A stretch of 64,000 nucleotides of DNA, taken from NCBI RefSeq assembly GCF_039535785.1, contig NZ_BAAAXV010000009.1, forward strand, positions 1,240,001-1,304,000. The letters run 5' to 3'. A program made the translations under genes and the position numbers. The notes beneath the pieces were generated by a model that saw nothing but the letters and a program-made list of their open reading frames with translations, was not told the origin of the DNA and did no database searches. This DNA comes from Nonomuraea helvata (GTDB lineage: Bacteria; Actinomycetota; Actinomycetes; Streptosporangiales; Streptosporangiaceae). Positions 14,833-23,951 of the stretch are shown here, piece after piece. Position 1 is the stretch's first letter, and each line of letters opens with the position of its first letter.

Positions 14833-17131
14833 GCTTCCACAACCTGACCACCTTGTCCTTGCCCGCGGACACGATGGCCGCGCCCTCGTCGAGTGGGACG
14901 ATGCCCACGGCGTACACGCCCTTCTTGTGCGCCTTGACCGGCCTGCCGAGCGTCTTGCGGGTCTCGGGGTCCCAGAGCCTGATCGTGCCGTCGGTGCCGC
15001 CGGACAGCAGCACCGTACGGCCGTCCAGGGCGCCGAAGGAGAGCGAGTAAACGATCTTCTTGTGGCCGGACAGGGTGGCGATGGTCTCGCGGCTCCCCGG
15101 ATCCCAGATCCTGATTTTTCCGTCTTTACCGCCCGACGCTATGACCGTCTTCCCGCCCACGTTGCCGACGGCGACCGAGTAGACACCCTTGGAATGGCCC
15201 TTGTACGCCTTCCCGTACGCCTTGCGCTTGGCCATGTCCCACACCCGGACCGTCTTGTCCTCGCTGGCCGAGATGGCGACGGCGCGGCCGCCGAGGTGGG
15301 TGGCGCTGAGCCAGTTCACCGGCTCGCGGTGAGCCCTGATGATCTTCCCCGTGGCCTTGCGCTTCTTCAGGTCCCAGAACCTCAGGTAGCCGTCGGCGTC
15401 GCCGGTGACCGCGACGTACTTGCCCTTCACCTTGGTCACCGCGACCGCGTAGACGGCGTCGCCGTGCCGGCCGAGGACCGTGCCCTTGTGGGTCTTGAGG
15501 TTCCACAGGCGCACGCTGCCGTCGTAGCCGCCGGACACGGCCATGGGGGTGCTGCCCACCATCACGCACGCGACCGCGTACACCTCCTCGCTGTGGCCCC
15601 TCATCGTGGCCAGCGACCTGTGCCTGGCGAGGTCCCACAGGCGCACCCGGCCGTCCTGGCCACCGGTGACCAGCCACGTCCTGCCGCCCGCCGACAGGGC
15701 GGAGAGCGTCTGCACGCCCTTGGTGTGACCTTTGAACGCCTTCCCGTCCTGCTTGCCGAGCACGGGCACGACCGCCTGCGTGGGAACGACGGTCGGGGTG
15801 GGTGTCGGTGTCGCGCTCCGGGTGTGGGTCGGAGTCGGTACGGGGCTCATGCTGACGGAGGTGGTCGCCTGCGCCCCGATCCCGCCGGTCTGCCGGCCGG
15901 GGCCGAACATCTTCGGCCCGAAGTACAGCACCCCTCCGGCCAGGGCGAGCGCCACGACGAGCGAGCCCGACACCATGGCCGCCCGCCTGCGCCTGGCCTT
16001 GGCCTCGTCCGGCCGCTCCTGGACCGGCGCGTGCTTGAAGAACGCGTCGTTGTCCACCCGCGGCGCCGCCGCAGAGGGCGCGGCGTTCATCGGGTACGGC
16101 GGCGGTGTCTGCCACTGCCCCGGTCGAGGAGACGCGGACACCCTCCCGGACGGATCGGCCCACCCACCAGCGCCGACGGCGGGCGTCCGGCCATCGGGAC
16201 TCGCCCAGCCGTTCCCTGTGGAAGGGCCGGCGGGGGCCGGCCCGTGAGCGTGCGGGGTGCGTTCGGCGGCGAGCTGGGACCCCGTGTTGAGCGCGATCTC
16301 GTCGTCGACCCCCGGGGACTCGCCCCGGTTCGCCAGCAGCGCGAACAGCGCGTCGGCCGCCGTGGGCCGCTCGTCGGCCCGCTTGCGGAGGCACGCCTGC
16401 ACGATCGGCCGCAGCTCGTCGGGGAGCGTGGAGAGGTCGGGGTCTTCGTGCATGACCCGGTAGGCGACCGCGGGCAGGCTGTCCTCGCCGAACGCGGGCC
16501 GTCCCGTGGCCGCGAACACCATGGTCAGGGCCCAGCCGAACATGTCGGCGGCCGGGCCCACCCGCTCGCCGGAGATCTGCTCGGGCGACATGTACGCGGG
16601 CGTCCCCACGATCCCGCTGCTGACCGTCATGGCCGAGTCCGGCGCCCGCGCGATGCCGAAGTCGATCACCCGCGGGCCGTCGGCCCCGAGCAGCACGTTG
16701 CTGGGCTTGAAGTCCCTGTGCACGACGCCGGCGCGGTGGATGGCGGCCAGGGCGGTGACCGTGCCGACGGCCAGACGGTAGAGCGCGCCGCCCGTACGCG
16801 GCCCCGTCCGCCGCACCACCGCCTGCAGCGAGATCCCGTCCACCAGCTCGCTGACGATGTACGGATGCTCGCCGTCCATGTGAGCCCCGAGAACCTGCGC
16901 CGTGCAGAACTGGGCGACCCGGCGCGCGGCCGCCACCTCGCGCATGAACCGCTCAGAATCGAGGCCGGGCCTGTCCAGCCGGGTGTGCAGCAATTTGACC
17001 GCCACCCGCCGCCCGTCAGGGGACTCGGCTTCGTAAACGGTCCCCTGCGCCCCCTTGCCCAAGCGGCCGATCAGCCGGTATTCGCCCAGTGTCCGAGGAT
17101 CGGTCGGCTGTAAGGGGTGCGTTTCCGGCAC
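14822..17131 (-). CDS. Ser/Thr protein kinase with C-terminal WD40 propeller
   Basis: 769 aa. Kinase domain 18-270: glycine loop LGKGAQGTVYEA, Lys46 (VAVKLL), catalytic HRDFKPSN (Asp140), DFG 157-159, and GTPAYMSPEQ, so it looks active. A Pro/Gly-rich linker (285-380) leads to one membrane helix (about 385-405) and a Thr/Pro stretch. Seven WD40 repeats (about 470-769; repeated GH(S/K)...(V/I)..GG.DG.(I/V)R(L/I)WD) form an extracytoplasmic propeller by topology. This is a PknD-like plan in which the propeller senses a ligand. The GTG start follows GGGAGGG. A secreted protein gene (17302) is divergent next door. Confidence 0.95.
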   Translation of the reverse strand: MPETHPLQPTDPRTLGEYRLIGRLGKGAQGTVYEAESPDGRRVAVKLLHTRLDRPGLDSERFMREVAAARRVAQFCTAQVLGAHMDGEHPYIVSELVDGISLQAVVRRTGPRTGGALYRLAVGTVTALAAIHRAGVVHRDFKPSNVLLGADGPRVIDFGIARAPDSAMTVSSGIVGTPAYMSPEQISGERVGPAADMFGWALTMVFAATGRPAFGEDSLPAVAYRVMHEDPDLSTLPDELRPIVQACLRKRADERPTAADALFALLANRGESPGVDDEIALNTGSQLAAERTPHAHGPAPAGPSTGNGWASPDGRTPAVGAGGWADPSGRVSASPRPGQWQTPPPYPMNAAPSAAAPRVDNDAFFKHAPVQERPDEAKARRRRAAMVSGSLVVALALAGGVLYFGPKMFGPGRQTGGIGAQATTSVSMSPVPTPTHTRSATPTPTPTVVPTQAVVPVLGKQDGKAFKGHTKGVQTLSALSAGGRTWLVTGGQDGRVRLWDLARHRSLATMRGHSEEVYAVACVMVGSTPMAVSGGYDGSVRLWNLKTHKGTVLGRHGDAVYAVAVTKVKGKYVAVTGDADGYLRFWDLKKRKATGKIIRAHREPVNWLSATHLGGRAVAISASEDKTVRVWDMAKRKAYGKAYKGHSKGVYSVAVGNVGGKTVIASGGKDGKIRIWDPGSRETIATLSGHKKIVYSLSFGALDGRTVLLSGGTDGTIRLWDPETRKTLGRPVKAHKKGVYAVGIVPLDEGAAIVSAGKDKVVRLWKLSS

Positions 17132-17301
17132 CTGGCCCTCCCCGTTGTGCTAGACCCCCGATCACAAGCGTGATAGACCCCGGCGAACCCCCGCAAGCAA
17201 TCCCAGGTCACGAAAGATCATCGCTCTTTGCGAAAAATTGCCCCTTCGCAATAATCATGGAGTTGATCGGGGATTTCCAGCACCACACGGGGAGCCATCC
17301 C

Positions 17302-17961
17302 ATGCGCAGAAGCGTCAGTCTGTTCTTAGCCGGCGGTCTGGCCGTCGCGCCACTGGCCGTGCCCGCCCAGGCGAGCGCCGCCGCGACCACCGTGCGCACC
17401 ACTGTGCCCACCACCGCGGTCGCGCAGTTGAAGCCGTACTCGAAATTCAAGATCTCCGTCAGGCACACCACACGGACCAAGCGCGGCGGAAAGATCACAT
17501 ACTACGTCCGGGCCAAGAACCTGGGCCCCTACTACGCCGACTACTACTGGATGGGCGGCCAGCTGCCCAAGGGCGTCCGGACCACCCTGCGCTGGGGCGG
17601 CCCGAAGGGCACCAAATGCACCTGGAAGGGCCAGTGGTTCTGGTGCTGGGGCCCGTTGCGGCTCGAGAAGGGCAAGACCGACTGGCTCAACTTCCAGCTG
17701 ACCCTGAAGCCGGGCACCAGGGGCTCGGTCGCGGCGCGCGTCGGCGTCATGTCGTTCGACGTGCAGCAGGGCATGGAGAACATGAACGAGGAAGAGCTCA
17801 AGCGCCTCGGCATCAAGAGCTACCTGTGGCTCAAGAAGGTCAGGACCCAGATCGTCACCCCGCCGCGGCGGCCGGGCCGGACGTGGACGCCGCCTCCCCC
17901 GGTCAAGACGTACAACCCGCCCGCCAGCCACGAGGAGACGAACAAGAAGAAGGACACGTGA
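17302..17961 (+). CDS. Secreted protein, paralogue of 21553-22083
   Basis: 219 aa, ATG after GGGGAG. A Sec signal peptide (1 to about 31: MRRSVSLFLAGG...PAQASAAA) precedes an all-beta domain related to conserved-repeat/DUF11-like folds (GGKITYYVRAKNLGPYYADYYWMGGQLPKGV). A Cys pair (CTWKGQWFWC, C-x8-C) is shared with the paralogue, as is SFDVQQGMENMNEEELKRLGI. The C-terminal 35 residues are Pro/Lys-rich and unique to this copy. No enzymatic motif is seen. It may be a wall-associated structural protein or a ligand for the neighbouring sensors; function unknown. Confidence 0.8.
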   Translation: MRRSVSLFLAGGLAVAPLAVPAQASAAATTVRTTVPTTAVAQLKPYSKFKISVRHTTRTKRGGKITYYVRAKNLGPYYADYYWMGGQLPKGVRTTLRWGGPKGTKCTWKGQWFWCWGPLRLEKGKTDWLNFQLTLKPGTRGSVAARVGVMSFDVQQGMENMNEEELKRLGIKSYLWLKKVRTQIVTPPRRPGRTWTPPPPVKTYNPPASHEETNKKKDT

Positions 17962-17967
17962 CCTGAA

Positions 17968-18582
17968 TCACCCCAGGCCGTGCCGTACCGCATAGAGCGC
18001 GGCCTGGGTCCGGTCCTGTACGCCCAGCTTCATCAGCACGTTGGAGACGTGGGTCTTGACCGTCTTCTCGGCGACCGCGAGGCTCCTGGCGATCTCCCTG
18101 TTGGACCGGCCGGCCGCGATGAGCGCGAGCACCTCACGCTCGCGCTCGGTCAGCGGCACGGGCCCCGGCGGGTCGTTCTGCGGCGACAGCATCGCCTCGG
18201 CCGCCTCGGGGGCCAGCAGCACCTGCCCCCCGTGTACGGCGCGCACAGCCTGGACCAGCGCGGGCGGATCGACGTCCTTGTAGAGGAACCCCGACGCCCC
18301 CGCCCGCATCGCCGGCCCCACGTCGGACCGGTCACTCACCGAGGTCAGCACGATCACCCTGGTCGCCGACCCGGCCAGCCGCTCGAGCGCGCCGAGCCCG
18401 TCGAGCACCGGCATCTTCAGATCCAGCAGCAGCACGTCGGGCGCCAGCTCCGCGACCAGCTCGACGGCCTGCGCCCCGTCGCCCGCCTCCCCGACGACCG
18501 TGAGGTCGTCCTGGAGGTCGAGGAACGTCCGCAGCCCCTGCCGCACCACCGGATGATCATCGGCGATCAGCACCCGGATCAA
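17968..18582 (-). CDS. NarL/LuxR-family response regulator
   Basis: 204 aa. Receiver domain 1-115 with phospho-acceptor Asp in DVLLLDLKMPVLDG and Lys in FLYKDVDP. A C-terminal LuxR helix-turn-helix (LTEREREVLALIAAGRSNREIA, VKTHVSNVLMKLG) binds DNA. The start is TTG 18582: GGAGG sits 7 nt upstream and the codon overlaps the kinase stop by 4 bp (TTGA), giving translational coupling. It forms a two-component pair with the upstream kinase. Confidence 0.95.
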   Translation of the reverse strand: MIRVLIADDHPVVRQGLRTFLDLQDDLTVVGEAGDGAQAVELVAELAPDVLLLDLKMPVLDGLGALERLAGSATRVIVLTSVSDRSDVGPAMRAGASGFLYKDVDPPALVQAVRAVHGGQVLLAPEAAEAMLSPQNDPPGPVPLTEREREVLALIAAGRSNREIARSLAVAEKTVKTHVSNVLMKLGVQDRTQAALYAVRHGLG

Positions 18583-19694
18583 ACGCCCACCTCCATGCGT
18601 ACCGTGGTCCCGCTGCCGCGGGCCGACTCGACGGTCATGAGCCCGCCCACGGACTCCGCCCTGTCGCGCATCGACACCAGGCCCAGGCCGCGCGACTCCA
18701 CCTGTTCGAAGCCCGTCCCGTCGTCGCGTACGGTCAATGCCAGCTTGCCGTCCTCGTACGCCAGCCGCACGGACACGCTCACGGCCTCCGAGTGCCTCAG
18801 CGCGTTGTGCAGCGCCTCCTGGGCCACCCTCAGCACCGCCACCTCGACCGCGGAGTCGACCCCCGGCAGCTCCTCGCACTCGAACGTGACCAGCGACGGA
18901 TGGAGCCGGTCGAGCATGCGCACGTGCTTGCGGAGCGTCTCCGCCAGGCCGTGCCGGTCGAGCTCGGCCGGCCGCAGCTCGACGATCACGGCCCGCAGCT
19001 CGGACAGGGCCTCCCCTGCCAGGCGCTGGACGCGTTCGAGCTCCTGAGCCGCCCTCTGGGGGGCCCGGTCGAGCATCGCGGAGGCGGCCTGCGCGGTGAG
19101 CCTGAGCGAGAACAGCTTCTGCGTCACCGCGTCGTGCAGCTCGCGGGCCATCCGGTTGCGCTCCTCCAGCATGGCCAGCTCGCGACCGCGCTCGTACAGC
19201 CTGGCGTTGGTGAGCGCGATGGCGGCGTGCGCGGCGAAGAGCGTGAGCAGGTCCTGGTCGGCCTGCGTGAAGCCGCCGGCCGTGCGCTTGTTGGCCAGGA
19301 AGATGATGCCGAGCACCTGCTCGCCGTCGCGGATCGGCACCCCGAGGAAGTCCTTCATGACCGGATGCGCCTTCGGCCACCACTCGAACCTCGGGTCCTT
19401 GCGCAGGTCGGGCAGCCTGACGGGGGCGCCGTCGCGGAGCATCGCGCCGAGCATGCCGTGCTGTCTGGGCAGCGGGCCGATCGCGTCCCACTGCTTGTCG
19501 GTGATGCCCTCTGCGACGAACTCGGCGAACGTCCCCTCGTCGTCGGGCACGCCGAGCGCGGCGTACCGGGCGTCCAGGAGCCGCTGCGCCGAGCGTACGA
19601 TGACCTGCAGCACCTCGCGGACCGACAGGTGGCGGGTGACGGCGAGCACCGCGGAGCTCACCGCCTGCAGTATCTCGTCTCGGTCGGGGGACAC
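18579..19694 (-). CDS. GAF-domain sensor histidine kinase
   Basis: 371 aa, cytosolic. GAF domain about 15-165 (LDARYAALGVPDDEG, FLGVPIRDGEQVLGIIFLANK), HisKA_3 dimerisation helix with His187 (RMARELHDAVTQKLFSL), and a HATPase_c domain (VAQEALHNALRHS, VRDDGTGFE, GLGLVSMRDRAE). No membrane segment, so it senses a cytosolic or diffusible signal through GAF. It is a DevS/LiaS-like class. TAAGCT on the minus strand (19702-19707) lies 7 nt before the GTG start, suggesting leaderless transcription. Confidence 0.94.
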   Translation of the reverse strand: MSPDRDEILQAVSSAVLAVTRHLSVREVLQVIVRSAQRLLDARYAALGVPDDEGTFAEFVAEGITDKQWDAIGPLPRQHGMLGAMLRDGAPVRLPDLRKDPRFEWWPKAHPVMKDFLGVPIRDGEQVLGIIFLANKRTAGGFTQADQDLLTLFAAHAAIALTNARLYERGRELAMLEERNRMARELHDAVTQKLFSLRLTAQAASAMLDRAPQRAAQELERVQRLAGEALSELRAVIVELRPAELDRHGLAETLRKHVRMLDRLHPSLVTFECEELPGVDSAVEVAVLRVAQEALHNALRHSEAVSVSVRLAYEDGKLALTVRDDGTGFEQVESRGLGLVSMRDRAESVGGLMTVESARGSGTTVRMEVGV

Positions 19695-19788
19695 GGTCCC
19701 CAGCTTATGGTCCTAGGACGATGTGCCCATGCGGCGGCGGGCCCTCAGCCCGATGTGCGCCGCCCGCCGCGTTCCTAGCGTCGGCACC

Positions 19789-20445
19789 ATGACGAACACC
19801 GCACTCATCACCGGCGCTTCCCGCGGCCTCGGCCTCGCCCTGGCAAGGTCGCTGGCAGGCGCGGGCTGGAACCTCGTACTCACCGCCCGCGGCGCGGACG
19901 ACCTCGAGCGGGCCGCGGCCGAGCTGGGCGCCACCGCGATCCCCGGCGACGTGACCGAGCCCGAGCACGTTCGGCGGCTGGCTCAGGCGGTGCCCGAGCT
20001 GGACCTGCTGGTGAACAACGCCGGCGATCTCGGCGTCACCCCGCTGCCGCCGCTGGCGGGCTACCCGCTGGAGGCGTTCAGGGTGCTGCTGGAGACCAAC
20101 GTGACCGCTCCGCTCGCCCTCATCCAGGCCACACTGCCCGCTCTGCGCGCGGCGCGCGGGGCCGTCGTCAACATCACCTCGGACGCCGCCACGGGCGCGT
20201 ACGAGGGCTGGGGCGGCTACGGCGCCACCAAGGCCGCCCTGGAGCAGCTCTCCAACGTGCTGTCGGCGGAGGAGCCCGAGGTGCGGGTCTGGTGGGTCGA
20301 TCCGGGTGAGATGAACACCCGCATGCTCGCCGACGCCGTGGGCGCCGAGGAGGCGGCCGCCGCCACCGACCCGGCCAAGGTGGCCGAGGCGCTGCACGAC
20401 CTGGTCAAGGCCCGTCCGGCCGGCGGGAAAGTGAGCCTGCAATGA
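19789..20445 (+). CDS. Short-chain dehydrogenase/reductase
   Basis: 218 aa classical SDR: TGASRGLGLALA cofactor loop, NNAGDLG, Ser in NITSDAA and catalytic Y-x3-K (YGATKAAL). ATG 19789 is used because TAGCGT (19776-19781) lies 7 nt upstream (leaderless pattern) and the Rossmann strand begins directly after it. It overlaps queA by 4 bp (ATGA), so the two are translationally coupled. Substrate unknown. Confidence 0.92.
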   Translation: MTNTALITGASRGLGLALARSLAGAGWNLVLTARGADDLERAAAELGATAIPGDVTEPEHVRRLAQAVPELDLLVNNAGDLGVTPLPPLAGYPLEAFRVLLETNVTAPLALIQATLPALRAARGAVVNITSDAATGAYEGWGGYGATKAALEQLSNVLSAEEPEVRVWWVDPGEMNTRMLADAVGAEEAAAATDPAKVAEALHDLVKARPAGGKVSLQ

Positions 20446-21452
20446 CGCTCGCGCTCGACTTCGCGCTGCCGCCCGGCCTGTCGGCGGGCGAGCCTCCCGA
20501 GGCGAGGGGGATGTCCAGGGACGCGGTACGCCTGATGGTCTCGCGCGGCGACCGCGACCCCTCGCACCACCACTTCAGCGACCTGCCGGGGCTGCTCGAC
20601 CCCGGAGACCTGATCGTGGTGAACAACTCGGCGACCCTGCCCGCGGCCGTCCGGCTCGACCGGCTGGCCGTGCACTTCTCCACCTCCAGGGAGGACGGCA
20701 CCTGGCTGGTCGAACTGCGCCGACGTACCGCCACGGCCTCGGAGCCCTACGGCGGGGGCGAGCCGGGCGAGTGGCTGCCGCTTCCGGGGCGGGCGACGCT
20801 GCGGCTGATCGAGCGGGAGACGCCGCGGCTGTGGCGGGCCTCGCTCGACCGGGACGTCGAGTCGTACCTGCGGGCGCACGGGGCGCCGATCCGCTACTCG
20901 TACGTGAGCGGGGACTGGCCGATCGAGGCGTATCAGACCGTGTTCGCGACCGTGCCGGGGAGCGCGGAGATGCCGAGCGCGGCGCGGCCGTTCACCACGG
21001 AGCTGGTGACGGCGCTCGTGTCGCGCGGGGTCGGGATCGCGCCGATCACCCTGCACACGGGGGTGGCCTCGCCGGAGAAGGACGAGCCACCCTACGCCGA
21101 GCGGTACGAGGTGCCCGCGGCCACGGCGCGGCTGGTCAACCTGGCGCTCGAGAGCGGCAACCGGGTGGTGGCCGCGGGGACGACCGCCGTACGGGCTCTG
21201 GAGACGGCCGCGGGCGAGGACGGGCGGGTGGCTCCCGCGGCCGGGTGGACCCGGCACGTCGTCACGCCGCAAAGCGGCGTACGGGTCGTCACGGGACTTA
21301 TCACCGGGCTGCACGAGCCGCGATCCAGCCACCTGCTCATGCTGACCGCGATAGCGGGCGAGAAACCACTGGCACGGGCATACGAGGAGGCACTACGGAA
21401 CGGATATCTGTGGCATGAGTTCGGCGACACTCACCTGATTCTGCAGAAATAG
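20442..21452 (+). CDS. queA: QueA-like S-adenosylmethionine:tRNA ribosyltransferase-isomerase
   Basis: 336 aa. QueA family features: LIVVNNSATLPAAVRL, FATVPGSAEMPSAARPFTTELV (H/S-A-E-P-like substrate region altered), ITLHTGVASPEKDE, GTTAVRALETAA, ITGLHEPRSSHLLML. QueA transfers the ribosyl part of AdoMet to preQ1 in tRNA to make epoxyqueuosine. No other queuosine genes are in the window. This short variant is frequent in actinobacteria and some members may have a different role. Coupled to the SDR gene upstream. Confidence 0.88.
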   Translation: MTLALDFALPPGLSAGEPPEARGMSRDAVRLMVSRGDRDPSHHHFSDLPGLLDPGDLIVVNNSATLPAAVRLDRLAVHFSTSREDGTWLVELRRRTATASEPYGGGEPGEWLPLPGRATLRLIERETPRLWRASLDRDVESYLRAHGAPIRYSYVSGDWPIEAYQTVFATVPGSAEMPSAARPFTTELVTALVSRGVGIAPITLHTGVASPEKDEPPYAERYEVPAATARLVNLALESGNRVVAAGTTAVRALETAAGEDGRVAPAAGWTRHVVTPQSGVRVVTGLITGLHEPRSSHLLMLTAIAGEKPLARAYEEALRNGYLWHEFGDTHLILQK

Positions 21453-21473
21453 TCTTTACACAGATTTTGCCGT

Positions 21474-21479
21474 TATGAT
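21474..21479 (+). promoter_or_regulatory. Possible -10 element of the secreted-protein gene
   Basis: TATGAT lies 74 bp before ATG 21553 in an AT-richer stretch after queA. A TTTACA at 21455-21460 is only 13 bp upstream, too close for a usual -35, so the promoter assignment is tentative. Confidence 0.35.
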
Positions 21480-21552
21480 AGGAACAGCGGGCATTTAACG
21501 GGGGCTTTGTCTGTGTGCGTCCCCGTGCCCACTTCCTCAACGGAGACGTTTA

Positions 21553-22083
21553 ATGCGTAACCTGACCAAGGCGGTGTCGCTGGCATTGCTGGCCGGCGCC
21601 CTGCTCGCCCCGGCTGTGCCTGCTTCCGCCACGACTGTCGCCAGCCAGCCGTTCTCGGTCTTCGACGTCAAGGTGAAGGCGTCGAAGACGGTCAAGGCCG
21701 GCGGCAAGATCAAGTACTCGATCGTCGCCACCAACAAGGGGCCCTACGAGGCTGACGCCTGGTTCGTCGGCGGCCAGTTCCCCAAGGGTGTCGATCTCAA
21801 GCGGATCTCGTACACCACGAGCGTCAAGAAGACCGAGTGCGGCCTCGAAGGCCGTGCGTTCTGGTGCTTCCTGCCGGTGGTCCTGGAGAAGGGCGACTCC
21901 ATCGAGATGACCTTCGAGGCCAAGGTGAAGAAGGGCACCACGGCCACGCAGGAGGCCACGCTCGGTGTGGTCTCCTACGACGTCCAGACCGGCATGGACA
22001 ACATGAGCAAGGAAGAGCTGGAGCGGCTCGGCATCCCCGAGCACGGCTACGGGAAGACGGTCAAGACCAAGGTCGTCCGCTAG
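21553..22083 (+). CDS. Secreted protein, paralogue of 17302-17961
   Basis: 176 aa with a Sec signal peptide (1 to about 26, ending PAVPASA). The mature part is a beta-rich domain: GGKIKYSIVATNKGPYEADAWFVGGQFPKGV, a C-x8-C pair (CGLEGRAFWC), VVLEKGDSIEMTFEAKVKKGT and SYDVQTGMDNMSKEELERLGI. All these blocks match the 17302 protein, but this copy lacks the Pro-rich tail. Lys-rich mature surface. Function unknown. A hairpin follows its stop. Confidence 0.82.
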   Translation: MRNLTKAVSLALLAGALLAPAVPASATTVASQPFSVFDVKVKASKTVKAGGKIKYSIVATNKGPYEADAWFVGGQFPKGVDLKRISYTTSVKKTECGLEGRAFWCFLPVVLEKGDSIEMTFEAKVKKGTTATQEATLGVVSYDVQTGMDNMSKEELERLGIPEHGYGKTVKTKVVR

Positions 22084-22100
22084 CTCTGGAACGTTTCGGG

Positions 22101-22120
22101 CCGCGTCCGCAGGGACGCGG
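22101..22120 (+). terminator. Hairpin after secreted-protein gene
   Basis: Perfect 8-bp stem CCGCGTCC (22101-22108) and GGACGCGG (22113-22120), with a 4-nt loop, 17 bp after the stop codon. No U-tract. Confidence 0.6.
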
Positions 22121-22254
22121 TCCACTGCGTTCATCAGGCGTTCATCTGGGACGTCGCGGCTTCGGCCGTTAACGGAATGTTCACCGCCACATCTGCGCCC
22201 GAATGCCCGACCTGCTTCACGAGCATCGGGCCGGGCGCAGTACCGTGGCTCGAT

Positions 22255-23472
22255 GTGGACCAGCGCACCCTCCTCATCACCCTGAACGGCCCCGACCGGC
22301 CAGGTGTGACTTCGCGACTTTTCTCCGTTCTGTCCGCTTTTCCGGTGACCGTGGCGGATATCGAGCAGGTCGTCATCCGTGGCCGGCTCACGCTCGGCGT
22401 GCTCGTCGCGTACGCGGGCGGCCCCTCGACGGGCACCGGCACCACCCTCGGCGCCATGTGGACCGCCGTCGAGCGGGTGGCCGAGGACCTCGGCATGGAG
22501 GTGGAGCTCTCCACCGGCTCCCAGGCCAAGGAGCAGCGCCGCCGCGGCCGTCTGTCGGTCAGCGTGCTGGGCGCCACGCTCCAGCCCGCCGCCATCGCGG
22601 GCATCGCCGGACGCATCGCCGCCGCCGGCGCGAACATCGACCGCATCGAACGCCTCGCCCAGTGGCCCGTCACCTGCATCGAGCTCTCCGTCTCCGGCGC
22701 CGACCCCGCCTCCTTGCGGGTCGAGCTGGCGGCCGAGGCGGCGATCCAGGAGGTGGACGTGGCCGTGCAGCGCACCGGCCTGTCGCGGCGGGCCAAGCGG
22801 CTGATCGTCATGGACGTCGACTCGACGCTCATCCAGGGCGAGGTCATCGAGCTGCTGGCCGCCCACGCCGGGTGCCTGGACGAGGTGGCCAGGGTCACGG
22901 AGCAGGCCATGCGCGGCGAGCTGGACTTCGCCGAGTCGCTGCGGCGCCGGGTGGCGCTGCTCGAAGGGCTGCCCGCCGAGGTGTTCGAGCACGTGCGCAA
23001 GGAGGTCGTCCTCACGCCCGGCGCCCGTACGCTGGTGCGCACGCTGAAGCGGCTCGACTACCGCTTCGCCATCGTCAGCGGGGGGTTCACGCAGATCACC
23101 GACGGGCTGGTGGAGGAGCTCGGGATCGACTACTCCGCGGCCAACGTCCTCGAGGTCATCGACGGGCGGCTGACCGGCAAGGTCGTGGGCGAGATCGTGG
23201 ACCGGCCCGGGAAGGCGCGGGCGCTGGAGAGGTTCGCGCGCGAGGCCGGCCTGCCGATCTCTCAGACGGTGGCCATCGGAGACGGGGCCAACGACCTGGA
23301 CATGATCGCGGCCGCCGGGCTGGGCGTGGCCTTCAACGCCAAGCCCGTCGTGCGTCAGGCGGCCGACACGGCGGTCAACACGCCGTACCTGGACTCGATC
23401 CTCTACCTGCTGGGGATCTCGCGGGACGAGGTCGAGGCGGCGGACGCGGAGGACGGCGTACTGACGAGGTGA
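22255..23472 (+). CDS. serB: Phosphoserine phosphatase (ACT + HAD)
   Basis: 405 aa from GTG 22255 (VDQRTLLITLNGPDRPGV); TACCGT (22241-22246) is 8 nt upstream, so a leaderless start is likely and an upstream ATG frame is less plausible. Two N-terminal ACT-like domains (1 to about 175) precede a HAD phosphatase domain: VMDVDSTLIQGEVIE (DxDST nucleophile), SGGFTQ, and GDGANDLDM. It catalyses the last step of L-serine synthesis from 3-phosphoserine; ACT domains suggest feedback by serine. Confidence 0.95.
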   Translation: MDQRTLLITLNGPDRPGVTSRLFSVLSAFPVTVADIEQVVIRGRLTLGVLVAYAGGPSTGTGTTLGAMWTAVERVAEDLGMEVELSTGSQAKEQRRRGRLSVSVLGATLQPAAIAGIAGRIAAAGANIDRIERLAQWPVTCIELSVSGADPASLRVELAAEAAIQEVDVAVQRTGLSRRAKRLIVMDVDSTLIQGEVIELLAAHAGCLDEVARVTEQAMRGELDFAESLRRRVALLEGLPAEVFEHVRKEVVLTPGARTLVRTLKRLDYRFAIVSGGFTQITDGLVEELGIDYSAANVLEVIDGRLTGKVVGEIVDRPGKARALERFAREAGLPISQTVAIGDGANDLDMIAAAGLGVAFNAKPVVRQAADTAVNTPYLDSILYLLGISRDEVEAADAEDGVLTR

Positions 23473-23479
23473 CCCTCTC

Positions 23480-23947
23480 TCAGCTCTCCTTGGGGTCCCA
23501 GTGCGTGACCAGGCGTCCCTGGCCCGGCCAGAGGTCCTCCCAGGCGGGCTCCAGCTCGATCACCGCGAACGCCCCCGGCCGGAAGACGTAGTCGCCGCCG
23601 GCCAGCGCCAGGGCCAGCTCGTGCACGCCCGGGTTGTGCCCGCACAGCACCACGGTGCCCAACTCGGGATCGGCCCGCCGGACCACCTCGAACAGGTCCT
23701 CCGGGTACGCCTCGTAGATGTCCCGCTCGTAGCTGATCTCCACCTCGGGGAAGGCGATCTCGGCGGTGCGCCTGGTCCTGACCGCCGGCGAGCAGAGCAC
23801 GACGTCCGGGGCGAGTCCGGCCGCCCTGATCTCGTCGCCCGCCCGCTTGGCGTCCCGCTCGCCCCGCCCGGTCAGCGGCCGCTCCCGATCGGCCAGGCCC
23901 AGGATGTGGTCGGCTTTCGCGTGCCGCAGCACAATCAAGGTCCGCAC
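23480..23947 (-). CDS. SixA-like histidine phosphatase
   Basis: 155 aa, GTG start. Histidine-phosphatase family: LIVLRHAKA (RH motif, residues 8-9), DRERPLTGRGERDAKRAG, SPAVRTRRTAEI and VVLCGHNPGVHEL (second catalytic His). SixA members dephosphorylate phospho-histidine proteins. It lies 4 bp after a small membrane-peptide gene and converges on serB with an 7-bp gap. Confidence 0.92.
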   Translation of the reverse strand: MRTLIVLRHAKADHILGLADRERPLTGRGERDAKRAGDEIRAAGLAPDVVLCSPAVRTRRTAEIAFPEVEISYERDIYEAYPEDLFEVVRRADPELGTVVLCGHNPGVHELALALAGGDYVFRPGAFAVIELEPAWEDLWPGQGRLVTHWDPKES

Positions 23948-23951
23948 CGGA

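Noticed and set aside
14771..17113. 780-aa plus-strand frame
   Set aside because: Antisense to the WD40 kinase, which has complete kinase and WD40 motifs.
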